From Dorea sp. 5-2 (lineage in GTDB: Bacteria > Bacillota > Clostridia > Lachnospirales > Lachnospiraceae): a stretch of 64,000 nt of DNA. A program made the translations under genes and the position numbers. Below are positions 26,111-34,879 of this stretch, piece after piece. The notes under the pieces are model-generated. The model made no database searches, had not been told where the DNA came from, and saw only the letters and a program-made list of their open reading frames with translations. How positions within the stretch are numbered: the stretch's first letter is position 1; each line of letters opens with the position of its first letter. Where the stretch lies: the NCBI RefSeq assembly GCF_000403455.2, contig NZ_KE159724.1, positions 76,071-140,070 of the forward strand. Reading direction: 5' to 3'.

Positions 26111-27208
26111 GTGAACCTAAATTTAAAACCGAAAAAAGAATGTACATTTGACGTAGTATCCCTTGGCGAGGTCATGCTGAGACTTGACCCGGGCGAGGGC
26201 AGGATCCGCACAGCAAGAAGCTTCCGTGCATGGGAAGGCGGCGGAGAATACAACGTAGTCCGCGGCTTAAGACGCTGTTTCGGTATGAAGACAGCTGTGA
26301 TCACAGCTTTTGCAGAGAACGAGATTGGTATGTTAATGGAAGACTTCATCTTGCAGGGCGGTGTGGACACATCCCTGATCAAGTGGATGAAAACAGACGG
26401 AATCGGAAGAATCTGCCGCAACGGCTTGAACTTTACAGAGAGAGGATTCGGTATCCGCGGTGCGGTAGGTTGCTCTGACCGTGCCAATACTGCCATCTCC
26501 AAAGCAACTCCTGAAGATTTTGATTTTGAATATATCTTCGGTGAGCTGGGAGTGCGCTGGCTGCATACGGGCGGGATTTATGCTGCTTTATCCGAGCAGT
26601 CCTGTGAGACTATCATTTCTGCGGTCAAGACAGCCAAGAAGTATGGTACGGTCGTATCTTACGACCTGAACTACCGTCCGTCCATGTGGAGCGCCATCGG
26701 AGGTCTTGAAAAGGCTCGGGAAGTGAATAAAGAAATTGCCGGATATGTGGATGTCATGATCGGAAATGAAGAAGACTTTACCGCATATCTTGGCTTTGAG
26801 ATCGAAGGAAATGACAAGAATCTAAAAGAGCTGAATCTGGACGGATATAAGAAAATGATCAACCATGCGGCAGAGGTTTATCCGAACTTCAAGGCAGTTG
26901 CGACGACCCTCCGCGAGGTAAAAACAGCTACGGTCAACGACTGGAGCGCGATCTGCTGGGCAGATGGGGAAGTCTGTCAGTCCGATGATTACAAAGGGTT
27001 GGAGATCATGGATCGCGTAGGCGGGGGAGATTCTTTTTCATCCGGACTGATCTACGGCCTTATGATAACCGGAAACGCACAGACAGCGGTAAATTATGGA
27101 GCGGCGCACGGAGCACTCGCCATGACCACGCCGGGAGATACCACGATGGCAAGTAAAAAGGAAGTAGAAGCTATTATGAGGGGCGCGGGGGCACGTGTAA
27201 AGAGATAA
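26111..27208 (+). CDS. kdgK: 2-dehydro-3-deoxygluconokinase-like PfkB sugar kinase
   Basis: A 365-residue ribokinase-fold (PfkB) enzyme. The N-terminal signature is VVSLGEVMLRLDPGEGRIRT. The ATP-side motif is RVGGGDSFSSGLIYGLM, where Asp in GGGDS is the catalytic base. The family member closest in pattern is KDG kinase, which makes KDPG from KDG in pectin and uronate breakdown. The start is GTG 26111 after GGAAGGAAGG. It is longer than typical (about 310-340) through a C-terminal extension. No KDPG aldolase gene is in view. Confidence 0.75.
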   Translation: MNLNLKPKKECTFDVVSLGEVMLRLDPGEGRIRTARSFRAWEGGGEYNVVRGLRRCFGMKTAVITAFAENEIGMLMEDFILQGGVDTSLIKWMKTDGIGRICRNGLNFTERGFGIRGAVGCSDRANTAISKATPEDFDFEYIFGELGVRWLHTGGIYAALSEQSCETIISAVKTAKKYGTVVSYDLNYRPSMWSAIGGLEKAREVNKEIAGYVDVMIGNEEDFTAYLGFEIEGNDKNLKELNLDGYKKMINHAAEVYPNFKAVATTLREVKTATVNDWSAICWADGEVCQSDDYKGLEIMDRVGGGDSFSSGLIYGLMITGNAQTAVNYGAAHGALAMTTPGDTTMASKKEVEAIMRGAGARVKR

Positions 27209-27224
27209 CTTCTTATTATGTTCA

Positions 27225-27467
27225 TTAACTGTACAGCCTTGCCGCTTCCATGAACCAGTCTACATGGGTAAGTGGTGTAGAAGCCAGGAGATCGCAGCCT
27301 GCCGCAAGGATGAAGCCGTGTCTGGATGTTCTGCCGATATTGATCACTCTCTTGATCTCATTAAAAATGATCTCTTTGCTGCCGTTGAGTACGATGTTTA
27401 CAGGGTCAACATTTCCCGTGATGATAAAATCCTCACCCATCTCCTCAACGGCTTCTTTCAGATTGAT
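27225..27467 (-). pseudogene. C-terminal fragment of a uroporphyrinogen decarboxylase-like methyltransferase
   Basis: The minus-strand frame runs from the junction at 27467 to a stop at 27225. It reads INLKEAVEEMGEDFIITGNV, then INIGRTSRHGFILAAGCDLL and STPLTHVDWFMEAARLYS, the usual C-terminal end of URO-D/MtaA-like corrinoid methyltransferase proteins. No start and no N-terminal three quarters are present. It is cut at the same point where the plus-strand permease fragment begins. Confidence 0.75.
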
Positions 27468-27628
27468 CTATGTCGACAACGACGCTGGTCATGTATGCGT
27501 ATCAGCTTACCTTTAAGAATGGGAAAGCCGGATATGGTATGGCGGTAACCAATGTCCTGATGCTGATGATGTTGGTTATCGCGTTGTTCCAGCAAAGATA
27601 TATGAGACGTGATGTTTCTGAGATATAA
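27467..27628 (+). pseudogene. C-terminal fragment of a sugar ABC transporter permease (MalF/UgpA type)
   Basis: A 53-codon frame (TLVMYAYQLTFKNGKAGYGM, then a hydrophobic helix and QQRYMRRDVSEI) ending in TAA at 27626. This is the last helix and tail of a MalF-type permease. It normally precedes the MalG-type gene, which indeed follows after 13 bases. An in-frame stop (TGA 27464) directly precedes the homology, marking the deletion junction with the uroporphyrinogen-decarboxylase-like fragment. Confidence 0.8.
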
Positions 27629-27641
27629 GGAGGAGCATGAT

Positions 27642-28364
27642 ATGAAGAAACTATTACGTATAGGCAGTGACATATTGCTTTGGGGATTGATCTTGATCTG
27701 TGTTCTCCCGTTTGTATATATGCTCCTGATGTCTTTCCGGAGTACGGTAAATGCATATGATTTTCGGTTCGGCATCTCGAACCTTACTATAGAGCAATAT
27801 GTGACGATATTTGAGGATCCGGTGTTTGTGCGGTACTTTTTCAACAGTGTCTATGTGGCTGGAGCAGGGGTGATCCTGACGCTTCTGGTTCCGTCAAAAG
27901 CAATCATGGTCCCGCTTTATATCGTAGTTAAGGGATTGGGATGGATCAATACGTATAAGGCGCTGATCTTGCCGATTCCGACGGCATTCGGTGTATTTCT
28001 CATGCGTCAGACTATTCTGGGGATTCCGGAGGAGTTGATCGAATCGGCGAAATTGGATGGCGCTTCGGATGTGAAGATACTCTGGAAGATCATTCTGCCG
28101 CTTACCAGGTCCGCTATGATGACACTTTCCATCGTGACGTTTATCGGGGCATGGAATAATTTCCTGTGGCCTCTGATCGTCGCGACGAAAGATGAGATGC
28201 GTACGCTTCCCTTGGCTCTTACTACGATGAAGACACAGTATGAGATAGATGTGGGGCTTTTAATGGCTTGTGCTGTGGTCTCTTTTGTACCGACTTTTAT
28301 TGTATATCTTGTACTGCAGTCGAAATTCGAAGAAGGGGTTGCCTTGAGCGGCCTGAAGGGATAG
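27642..28364 (+). pseudogene. MalG-type sugar ABC permease with an internal in-frame deletion
   Basis: A 240-residue protein, against about 275 for the family. The N-terminus (CVLPFVYMLLMSFRST) and the EAA-loop region (ELIESAKLDGASDVKILWKI) are intact. Between NSVYVAGAGVILTLL and VPSKAIMVPLYIVVK about 30 residues are missing: the usual segment with the second and third helices around AAYAFAR. The reading frame is kept, but a membrane helix is lost, so function is doubtful. With a truncated partner upstream and no binding protein or ATPase nearby, the transporter is broken. Confidence 0.7.
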
Positions 28365-28397
28365 AAAGGATTGCTTTTCCGCCTGTACGGGTGAAAT

Positions 28398-28437
28398 GTC
28401 ATTCAAGGGACGGAACAACTTCCGTCTCTTGAATGAC
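28398..28437. terminator. bidirectional terminator hairpin
   Basis: GTCATTCAAGGGACGGAA pairs with TTCCGTCTCTTGAATGAC (one mismatch or wobble) around a four-base loop. It lies between the convergent permease remnant and the ABC-2 permease gene. Confidence 0.75.
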
Positions 28438-28470
28438 GTTTATGCTGCTGGTTTTCGGCAGAGAATCCGG

Positions 28471-29310
28471 CTAATTCAGATTCAGCTTTTTCTGCATCAG
28501 CAGATAGGTAACCGTATAGGCGCCGATTGCCAGGATGATCTCCAATACAAGCGAAAATAGAAATAATCTTGCATACACCTGATAGATCACGCCGTCGTTC
28601 ACCATCATTACAAAAGAACTCTCATCCGCCGCGTGGATGAAGGTCGACATGGAATAGGCCGAGCCTGCAATGCTGCTGATGATACTGACAATGGTATTGA
28701 TGACAAAGTAGACGACCACCGCTCCAAGCACCCTGTGATTAGAAAACAACTGGCCGATCGTAATGGATACATAGATGAGTACAACGTTGCTGACTGCCGA
28801 AACGATAAACAGGACAGCGAACGCAAGCAGGATCTTCCCATAGCCTGTGGAAGCAGGAAAGCCCATGGCGCTCAGCAGTTCATCCCAGTAAGATGAGAAG
28901 CTGTCTAGAACCGGCCGTGTCAGAACCAGGATAAATAAGCTAAGGATGACCATCATCATATCAAGCAGCATCCATACACTTCCGGAGACTGTCTTGGAAA
29001 TCAACAGCTGTCCCCTTGTGACGGGGAGCGTATGGGTCAGGTAGCCTTCGTCGGAGTACAGATTCTTGTAAAAACAGATTGCAATCATCAGCATTGTCCC
29101 GAATACTGCCGTCATGAATAATATCACATATATAATAATTCCGATTATCGTTGCGATAGCGCCTGCATTAGAAAGCCTGCCGGGATCGCTCATAAGCCTT
29201 CCGACAAACAGAAGTCTTCCCAGAACTGCGGTAATCAAAAGCATCGCGTGGATCACGATCAGATAACGGCTTAACGCCTTAAAATCATATTTTATCAATT
29301 TTCTTAACAT
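28471..29310 (-). CDS. ABC-2 type permease of a GntR-regulated ABC transporter
   Basis: A 279-residue membrane protein with six hydrophobic segments (e.g. TAVLGRLLFVGRL, IIIYVILFMTAVFGTMLMIA). It also has the soluble segment FYKNLYSDEGYLTHTLPVTR, found in permeases of YtrBCD-like exporters. It overlaps the upstream ATPase gene by 7 bases, so the two are translationally coupled. The substrate is unknown; such systems usually respond to cell-envelope stress or antimicrobial peptides. Confidence 0.8.
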   Translation of the reverse strand: MLRKLIKYDFKALSRYLIVIHAMLLITAVLGRLLFVGRLMSDPGRLSNAGAIATIIGIIIYVILFMTAVFGTMLMIAICFYKNLYSDEGYLTHTLPVTRGQLLISKTVSGSVWMLLDMMMVILSLFILVLTRPVLDSFSSYWDELLSAMGFPASTGYGKILLAFAVLFIVSAVSNVVLIYVSITIGQLFSNHRVLGAVVVYFVINTIVSIISSIAGSAYSMSTFIHAADESSFVMMVNDGVIYQVYARLFLFSLVLEIILAIGAYTVTYLLMQKKLNLN

Positions 29311-30005
29311 CTGAATACCTCCCTGAATAACATATCTACGGATTTCTTCTGCTCCATACGGATATCATCTACCGATGCGTTTAATACCATCTGGCCGTTT
29401 TGCAGGAACAGTACGCGGTCCAGGATATTTTCAATGTCTGAGATCAAATGAGTAGACAGCAGAATTGTTGCGTTCTCATTATAATTGGTAAGGATCGTAT
29501 TTAAAATATAGTCTCTGGAAGCCGGATCGACGCCGCCGATCGGTTCATCCAGAACATAGAGGGAAGCGTCCCTGCTCATCACCATGACCAGTTGTACTTT
29601 CTCCCTTGCGCCTTTGGATAGTGTACGAAGCTTCGCGTGAAGTTCAATGCCCAACGCCTCTAGCATCTGTTCGGCACGATTTCTTTGGAAGTCCTCATAA
29701 AAATCTTCAAAATAAGAAATCAGATCGGCAACCTTCCAGGAAGGCGTAAGATAAGTGCGTTCCGGCAGATAAGAGACAATCTTCTTCGTCTCTGCGCCTG
29801 GTGTGCTGCCGTCGATGTGGATATAGCCCTCCGTAGGAACCAGCAGATCATTGATCAGCTTGATCAGGGTAGTTTTCCCGCTGCCGTTCGGACCAAGAAG
29901 TCCTATGATCTGTCCGCGTTCCAGGGACAGATTCAGGTTCGATAATGCCATACGTCCGTTACTATAGGATTTTGACAGGCCGTAACATTCTAAAATAGGT
30001 TTCAT
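29304..30005 (-). CDS. ABC transporter ATPase (YtrB-like)
   Basis: A 233-residue ABC ATPase. Walker A is GLLGPNGSGKTTLIKLI. The signature motif is degenerate (LSKGAREKVQLVMVM instead of LSGGQ), as in YtrB and EcsA types. Walker B is ASLYVLDEPIGGVDP, and the switch His is in LLSTHLISD. It couples ATP hydrolysis to the adjacent ABC-2 permease. Its start overlaps the stop of the GntR gene by 4 bases. Confidence 0.9.
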   Translation of the reverse strand: MKPILECYGLSKSYSNGRMALSNLNLSLERGQIIGLLGPNGSGKTTLIKLINDLLVPTEGYIHIDGSTPGAETKKIVSYLPERTYLTPSWKVADLISYFEDFYEDFQRNRAEQMLEALGIELHAKLRTLSKGAREKVQLVMVMSRDASLYVLDEPIGGVDPASRDYILNTILTNYNENATILLSTHLISDIENILDRVLFLQNGQMVLNASVDDIRMEQKKSVDMLFREVFRC

Positions 30006-30376
30006 GCTTTCCGTTCCTCCTTTAATTTTTCATTCAAAAGCGTCAGTATCTCGTCGTCTTTTAGTCCGAGATTATGCATGTTTTCGACAAATTCTGCGAG
30101 ATAGCGTCCCGCCCGTTCCTTCTTAAGTTCTTTTAGCAATTCTTCATCCTCCGTAATAAATCGTCCGCTGGTTCGCTGGGAGTATACCAGGCCGCCCCGT
30201 TCCAGCTCGGATAACGCCTTTTGCATCGTGTTCGGGTTCACGGCGGCTTCAACTGCCAGTTCCCGTACGGAAGGCAGCTTGTCGCCCGGTCTGTACCTGC
30301 CTGAGATAATGTCCCTCTGAATCCGTTCCATTATCTGTAGATAGATCGGTATGTTATTATCCAGATTCCATGTCAT
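30002..30376 (-). CDS. GntR-family (YtrA subfamily) transcriptional regulator
   Basis: A 124-residue regulator. The winged HTH is IYLQIMERIQRDIISGRYRP, then KLPSVRELAVEAAVNPNTMQ and SELERGGLVYSQRTSGRFIT. A short C-terminal helical tail lacks an effector domain, which defines the YtrA subgroup. It probably represses its own ABC operon. I choose the start at 30376 (seven bases from AGGAGG) over 30382, which is too close. Confidence 0.88.
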   Translation of the reverse strand: MTWNLDNNIPIYLQIMERIQRDIISGRYRPGDKLPSVRELAVEAAVNPNTMQKALSELERGGLVYSQRTSGRFITEDEELLKELKKERAGRYLAEFVENMHNLGLKDDEILTLLNEKLKEERKA

Positions 30377-30442
30377 CGTCATACCTCCTGTTCGATTGTT
30401 GAATTGTATTAAGATAATAATATAATAATACATTGGTACAGT

Positions 30443-30481
30443 TTTTACAAGCCGAAAATCAAATATTTTCGGCTTGTAAAA
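30443..30481. terminator. perfect 17-bp inverted repeat, hairpin or operator
   Basis: TTTTACAAGCCGAAAAT (30443-30459) and ATTTTCGGCTTGTAAAA (30465-30481) are exact complements with a five-base loop. T-rich and A-rich flanks allow a bidirectional terminator. Its right arm also contains the -35 of a candidate rightward promoter. Confidence 0.6.
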
Positions 30482-30502
30482 GTGAAGATTCTACATTATA
30501 CT
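30474..30502 (+). promoter_or_regulatory. candidate promoter ahead of the 169-bp palindrome and FMN dehydrogenase gene
   Basis: TTGTAA (30474-30479) and TATACT (30497-30502) have exact 17-bp spacing. Transcription would start near the first base of the palindromic element at 30506. Confidence 0.45.
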
Positions 30503-30505
30503 GAA

Positions 30506-30674
30506 CCTAGTACAACGAATATTAAGTAATTGGCAGTTTGACTTGCCTATTTTCCTGATAGCACTACTCCCCAAGCCTCGACGTAGCCACCGCTACGCCT
30601 GCGTTTGTGAAGCAGCGCTCTCAGAAAAATATTCTGCGTCAAACTATCCAAAACTTAATTTTCGTTGTACTAGG
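30506..30674. repeat. 169-bp imperfect palindromic element (MITE-like)
   Basis: The left arm opens CCTAGTACAACGAATATTAA and the right arm closes as its near-complement, TTAATTTTCGTTGTACTAGG. Matching continues inward for about 55-60 bases (AGTTTGAC/GTCAAACT, ATTTTC/GAAAAAT). A smaller GC-rich hairpin (CGTAGC-CACC-GCTACG) sits in the centre. No reading frame is present. It has the shape of a small non-autonomous mobile or highly structured RNA element; no target duplication is clear. Confidence 0.65.
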
Positions 30675-30799
30675 AACTGTTTAAAGATAACTTTTAAATA
30701 GTGCGCAGGATTTTTCTTCGAGAGTGCCGATCGAAATCAGGCGCATAGCTGCACGGGTGAAGTGCTTATTCTTATTAAGAAAGATGGAGGATGATAGAT

Positions 30800-31813
30800 A
30801 TGGTATATGAGGAAGTATTGGCGAATGCAAGGACATGCGTAGGGGAGATCTGCAAGGCTTGTCCGGTATGTAACGGCAAGGCATGCGGCGCAAGGATACC
30901 GGGACCCGGCGCGAAGGGGACAGGGACCGTAGCGATCCAAAACTACGAAGCATGGCAGAAATTATGTGTGAATATGGATACGATCTGTGAGAATAAGGCG
31001 GTAGATCTGTCGTTTGAAATATTTGGGCAGACTTTTAAGGCGCCGGTCTTTGCCGCGCCGATCGGGGCGATGAAGCTTCATTATGGAGATAAATACGATG
31101 ACCTGGAATATAATGATATTTTGGTATCGGCATGCGCCGGCACAGGAATCGCTGCATTTACAGGCGACGGAACCAATCCGGCGGTTATGGAAGGAGCGAC
31201 GAAAGCGATCAAGGCGGCGGGCGGCAAGGGGATTCCGACGGTGAAGCCGTGGGATGTGAATACGCTTGCCGAGAAGTTTGCACTGGTGAAGGAATCCAAT
31301 GCATTTGCCTGTGCGATGGATGTGGACGCGGCAGGCCTGCCGTTCCTTAAGAATCTGACTCCGCCGGCAGGCAGTAAGTCTGCGGCAGAGCTTAAGGAGA
31401 TCATTGAGAAGGCGGGCGTGCCATTTATCCTTAAGGGGATCATGACGGTGAAGGGCGCGTTAAAGGCAAAGGAAGCAGGCGCTTCTGCGATCGTAGTGTC
31501 CAACCACGGAGGACGTGTGCTGGATCAGTGTCCGCCGACTGCCGAGGTACTGCCGGAGATCGCGGACGCGGTCGGAAAGGATATGAAGATCTTCGTGGAC
31601 GGCGGGATCCGTTCCGGAGTGGACGTATTCAAGGCGCTGGCTCTTGGCGCGGATGCGGTACTGATCGGGCGTCCGTATGTGACGGCGGTGTACGGAGGAG
31701 CTGCCGACGGTGTGGAAGCCCTTACGGCAAAATTGATCTCTGAGTTAGAGGATGCGATGGCGATGTGCGGCGCGCATTCTTTGAAAGAGATTACGAGAGA
31801 TATGGTAAGATAG
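30800..31813 (+). CDS. FMN-dependent alpha-hydroxy-acid dehydrogenase
   Basis: A 337-residue TIM-barrel flavoprotein of the lactate/glycolate oxidase family. VFAAPIGAMKLHYGD is the FMN phosphate-side start. Lys in FILKGIMTVKGAL binds the flavin. IVVSNHGGRVLDQCPPTAEV carries the catalytic His and Arg. IFVDGGIRSGVDVFKALALG and VLIGRPYVTAVYG bind phosphate. The N-terminus is atypical, with Cys-rich CVGEICKACPVCNGKACG possibly holding a metal or Fe-S site. The electron acceptor is unknown; in an anaerobe it is likely a dehydrogenase. Start ATG 30800; ATG 30791 abuts GGAGG. Confidence 0.85.
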   Translation: MVYEEVLANARTCVGEICKACPVCNGKACGARIPGPGAKGTGTVAIQNYEAWQKLCVNMDTICENKAVDLSFEIFGQTFKAPVFAAPIGAMKLHYGDKYDDLEYNDILVSACAGTGIAAFTGDGTNPAVMEGATKAIKAAGGKGIPTVKPWDVNTLAEKFALVKESNAFACAMDVDAAGLPFLKNLTPPAGSKSAAELKEIIEKAGVPFILKGIMTVKGALKAKEAGASAIVVSNHGGRVLDQCPPTAEVLPEIADAVGKDMKIFVDGGIRSGVDVFKALALGADAVLIGRPYVTAVYGGAADGVEALTAKLISELEDAMAMCGAHSLKEITRDMVR

Positions 31814-31816
31814 TGC

Positions 31817-32878
31817 ATGAAAAATCTGAATGAAGATATCAAATCCGGAAGATTCAAGAATGTTTATCTTCTGTACGGGGAAGAGGCGTATTTGAAGAAG
31901 CAGTATAAGGATCGGCTGACGAAAGCCATGCTGCCGGACGGGGATACGATGAACTATGCCTATTACGAAGGAAAAGGAACCAATCCGGCAGAGATCATAG
32001 ATCTGGCGGAGACGATGCCCTTTTTTGCCGAACGGCGGCTGATCGTAGTGGAGAATTCGAATTTCTTTAAGAACGCGGCGCCTGAACTTGCCGATTATAT
32101 GAAGAATATACCGGAGACCACGTGCTTTCTGTTCGTGGAAAATGAGGTGGACAAGCGCGGGAAGATGTATAAAGCGGTGAAGGAGAAGGGACGCATCGTC
32201 GAGATGGGACGTCAGGATGAGAAGACCCTACTCTATTGGATCGCGGGTAACGTTAAGAAAGAAGGGCGGCAGATCAAGGAATCTACCGCCCGTTATCTGG
32301 TATCTAAGACCGGGACGGATATGGAGAATCTGGAGAAGGAATTGGAGAAGCTCTTTTCCTATACCCTGCCGGATGTAAACGTGTCCGCCTCGGACGGGGC
32401 GGTTATTTTGGAAAGCGGGGATGGAAAAGAGCCTGGAAAAGCAGAGCGTGCAGAGAAGACAGAGATTACGGTAGAGGATATTGACGCCATCTGCACGACT
32501 CAGATTTCCAATAAGATCTTCGACATGATCGAGGCTGTGGCGGCAAAGAGGCAGAAAGAAGCTTTGAATTATTATTACGACCTGCTTGCGTTAAAAGAGC
32601 CGCCCATGCGTATCCTCTATCTTCTGGCGCGGCAGTTCAGGCTGCTGTTGGAGGTGAAGGATCTGTTGGAGCGTGGCAATGATAAAGCGCAGATCGCAAA
32701 GACAGCAAAGCTTCATCCGTTCGTGGCGGGCAAATATATGAAGCAGTGCAGGACTTTCGGAAGAGCGGAGCTTTGTGAGATCATGGAGGAAGCCGCAAGT
32801 ACGGAAGAGATGGTGAAGACCGGGCGGCTGAATGACGTGATGAGTGTGGAGATATTCATCGTGAAGTTCAGCGCTTAA
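31817..32878 (+). CDS. holA: DNA polymerase III delta subunit
   Basis: A 353-residue clamp-loader delta subunit. It opens VYLLYGEEAYLKKQYKDRLT (degenerate AAA N-terminus) and has TCFLFVENEVDKRGKMYKAV, RYLVSKTGTDMENLEKELEK (domain II) and DIDAICTTQISNKIFDMIEA. The C-terminal collar domain LLARQFRLLLEVKDLLERGN completes the family layout. It opens the sliding clamp within the clamp loader. It starts three bases after the FMN dehydrogenase stop. Confidence 0.93.
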   Translation: MKNLNEDIKSGRFKNVYLLYGEEAYLKKQYKDRLTKAMLPDGDTMNYAYYEGKGTNPAEIIDLAETMPFFAERRLIVVENSNFFKNAAPELADYMKNIPETTCFLFVENEVDKRGKMYKAVKEKGRIVEMGRQDEKTLLYWIAGNVKKEGRQIKESTARYLVSKTGTDMENLEKELEKLFSYTLPDVNVSASDGAVILESGDGKEPGKAERAEKTEITVEDIDAICTTQISNKIFDMIEAVAAKRQKEALNYYYDLLALKEPPMRILYLLARQFRLLLEVKDLLERGNDKAQIAKTAKLHPFVAGKYMKQCRTFGRAELCEIMEEAASTEEMVKTGRLNDVMSVEIFIVKFSA

Positions 32879-32934
32879 ATTAAAGTAGATTTTATTTATA
32901 AATATCAGACGAAGAAGTAAGGGGAACGATAGCA

Positions 32935-34749
32935 GTGGCAGGAATAGATCAGAGTAAGATTCGTAATTTTTGTATTATCGCACATATTGACCATGGGAAA
33001 TCCACCCTGGCTGACCGGATCATTGAGATGACCGGGCTTCTGACCAGCCGGGAGATGCAGTCTCAGGTTCTGGATAACATGGAGCTTGAGCGGGAGAGAG
33101 GGATCACCATTAAGGCGCAGGCGGTGCGTATCGTATATCAGGCGAAGGATGGGGAAGAGTATATCTTTAACCTGATCGATACGCCGGGACATGTGGACTT
33201 CAATTATGAGGTGTCCAGAAGCCTTGCGGCATGCGACGGGGCGATCCTTGTCGTGGACGCGGCGCAGGGCGTGGAGGCGCAGACGCTTGCCAACGTCTAT
33301 CTGGCGCTGGATCATGACCTGGATGTGATGCCGGTGATCAATAAGGTCGATCTTCCGAGCGCAGAGCCGGAACGGGCGATCGAAGAGATCGAGGATATCA
33401 TCGGGATTGAAGCTATGGATGCTCCGCAGATCTCGGCGAAGACCGGGTTGAATGTAGATGAAGTATTAGAGCAGATCGTGGAGAAGATCCCGGCGCCGGG
33501 AGGCGATCCGGCAGCGCCTCTGCAGGCATTGATCTTTGATTCTTTATATGACTCATATAAGGGAGTGATCGTATTCTGCAGGATAAAAGAAGGAACGGTG
33601 AAGAAAGGAACGCCGATCCTGATGATGGCTACGGGAGCGAAGGCGGAAGTTGTTGAAGTAGGTTATTTTGGCGCAGGACAGTTTATTCCTTGTGAGGAAT
33701 TGAGCGCTGGTATGGTGGGGTATATCACGGCAAGCCTTAAGAATGTGAAGGACACCCGTGTCGGAGATACGATTACAAATGCGTCGGATCCGTGTGCAGA
33801 GCCGCTTCCGGGATATAAGAAGGTGAATCCCATGGTATACTGCGGCATGTATCCGGCAGACGGAGCCAAGTATCCGGATCTTCGCGACGCACTGGAGAAA
33901 TTGCAATTGAACGATGCGTCTTTACAGTTTGAGCCGGAGACGTCTATTGCGTTGGGATTCGGCTATCGCTGCGGATTCCTGGGACTGCTCCATCTGGAGA
34001 TCATCCAGGAGCGTTTGGAGAGAGAGTATAATCTGGATCTGGTGACGACGGCTCCGGGTGTTATCTATAAGGTGCATAAGACCAACGGTGAGGTGATCGA
34101 GCTGACCAATCCGTCCAATCTTCCCGATCCATCGGAGATAGAATATATGGAAGAGCCTATGGTGAAGGCGGAGATCATGGTCACATCGGAATTTATCGGG
34201 GCGATCATGGATCTCTGTCAGGAGCGCAGGGGCGTCTATGACGGGATGGAGTATATGGAAGAGACCCGGGCGGTGCTTCGGTATCACCTGCCGCTGAATG
34301 AGATCATCTATGATTTCTTTGATGCATTGAAGTCACGTTCCAGAGGATATGCATCTTTTGACTATGAGATGGACGAGTATGTGCAGTCGGATCTGGTGAA
34401 GTTAGACATCCTGATCAACAAAGAAGAAGTGGATGCCTTATCCTTCATCATCCATGCGGATACTGCCTATGAGCGCGGCCGTAAGATGTGTGAGAAGCTT
34501 AAGGAAGAAATCCCGAGACAGCTCTTCGAGATTCCGATCCAGGCGGCGATCGGCAGCAAGATCATCGCAAGAGAGACGGTTAAGGCGATGCGTAAGGACG
34601 TGCTTGCCAAGTGCTACGGCGGAGATATCAGCCGTAAGAGGAAGCTTCTGGAGAAACAGAAGGAAGGTAAGAAGCGGATGCGCCAGGTGGGCAATGTAGA
34701 GATTCCGCAGAAGGCATTTATGAGTGTGCTGAAGCTGGATGATAAATAA
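32935..34749 (+). CDS. lepA: elongation factor 4 (LepA)
   Basis: A 604-residue translational GTPase acting on the ribosome. G1 [14 protein letters not shown]3 [17 protein letters not shown]4 [16 protein letters not shown] and G5 SAKTG are all present. The LepA-specific C-terminal region [22 protein letters not shown] and the end [11 protein letters not shown] are intact. The start is GTG 32935 after AAGGGGAACG. holA and hemW neighbours are a common Clostridia arrangement. Confidence 0.97.
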   Translation: MAGIDQSKIRNFCIIAHIDHGKSTLADRIIEMTGLLTSREMQSQVLDNMELERERGITIKAQAVRIVYQAKDGEEYIFNLIDTPGHVDFNYEVSRSLAACDGAILVVDAAQGVEAQTLANVYLALDHDLDVMPVINKVDLPSAEPERAIEEIEDIIGIEAMDAPQISAKTGLNVDEVLEQIVEKIPAPGGDPAAPLQALIFDSLYDSYKGVIVFCRIKEGTVKKGTPILMMATGAKAEVVEVGYFGAGQFIPCEELSAGMVGYITASLKNVKDTRVGDTITNASDPCAEPLPGYKKVNPMVYCGMYPADGAKYPDLRDALEKLQLNDASLQFEPETSIALGFGYRCGFLGLLHLEIIQERLEREYNLDLVTTAPGVIYKVHKTNGEVIELTNPSNLPDPSEIEYMEEPMVKAEIMVTSEFIGAIMDLCQERRGVYDGMEYMEETRAVLRYHLPLNEIIYDFFDALKSRSRGYASFDYEMDEYVQSDLVKLDILINKEEVDALSFIIHADTAYERGRKMCEKLKEEIPRQLFEIPIQAAIGSKIIARETVKAMRKDVLAKCYGGDISRKRKLLEKQKEGKKRMRQVGNVEIPQKAFMSVLKLDDK

Positions 34750-34753
34750 TAGG

Positions 34754-34804
34754 ATACCCTCAATGTATGAAAGAGCATGTGATATTTTGTGCATTTGAGG
34801 GTAT
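34754..34804 (+). terminator. weak hairpin between lepA and hemW
   Basis: ATACCCTCAATG and CATTTGAGGGTAT pair with one bulge over a 27-base loop. The following T-tract is poor, so readthrough to hemW is likely. Confidence 0.4.
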
Positions 34805-34879
34805 ATTTGTAGGTATATTTGCAGGTAAGCGGGCTTGGAGATCCCGAGAGACTCTCAGGATATGAGGAAGGAGCGGGGC

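Noticed and set aside
28471-30376. Treating the GntR/ABC operon as a named ytr operon
   Set aside because: The layout matches the YtrA-type arrangement, but only one permease gene is present and the substrate is unknown, so no gene symbols were given.
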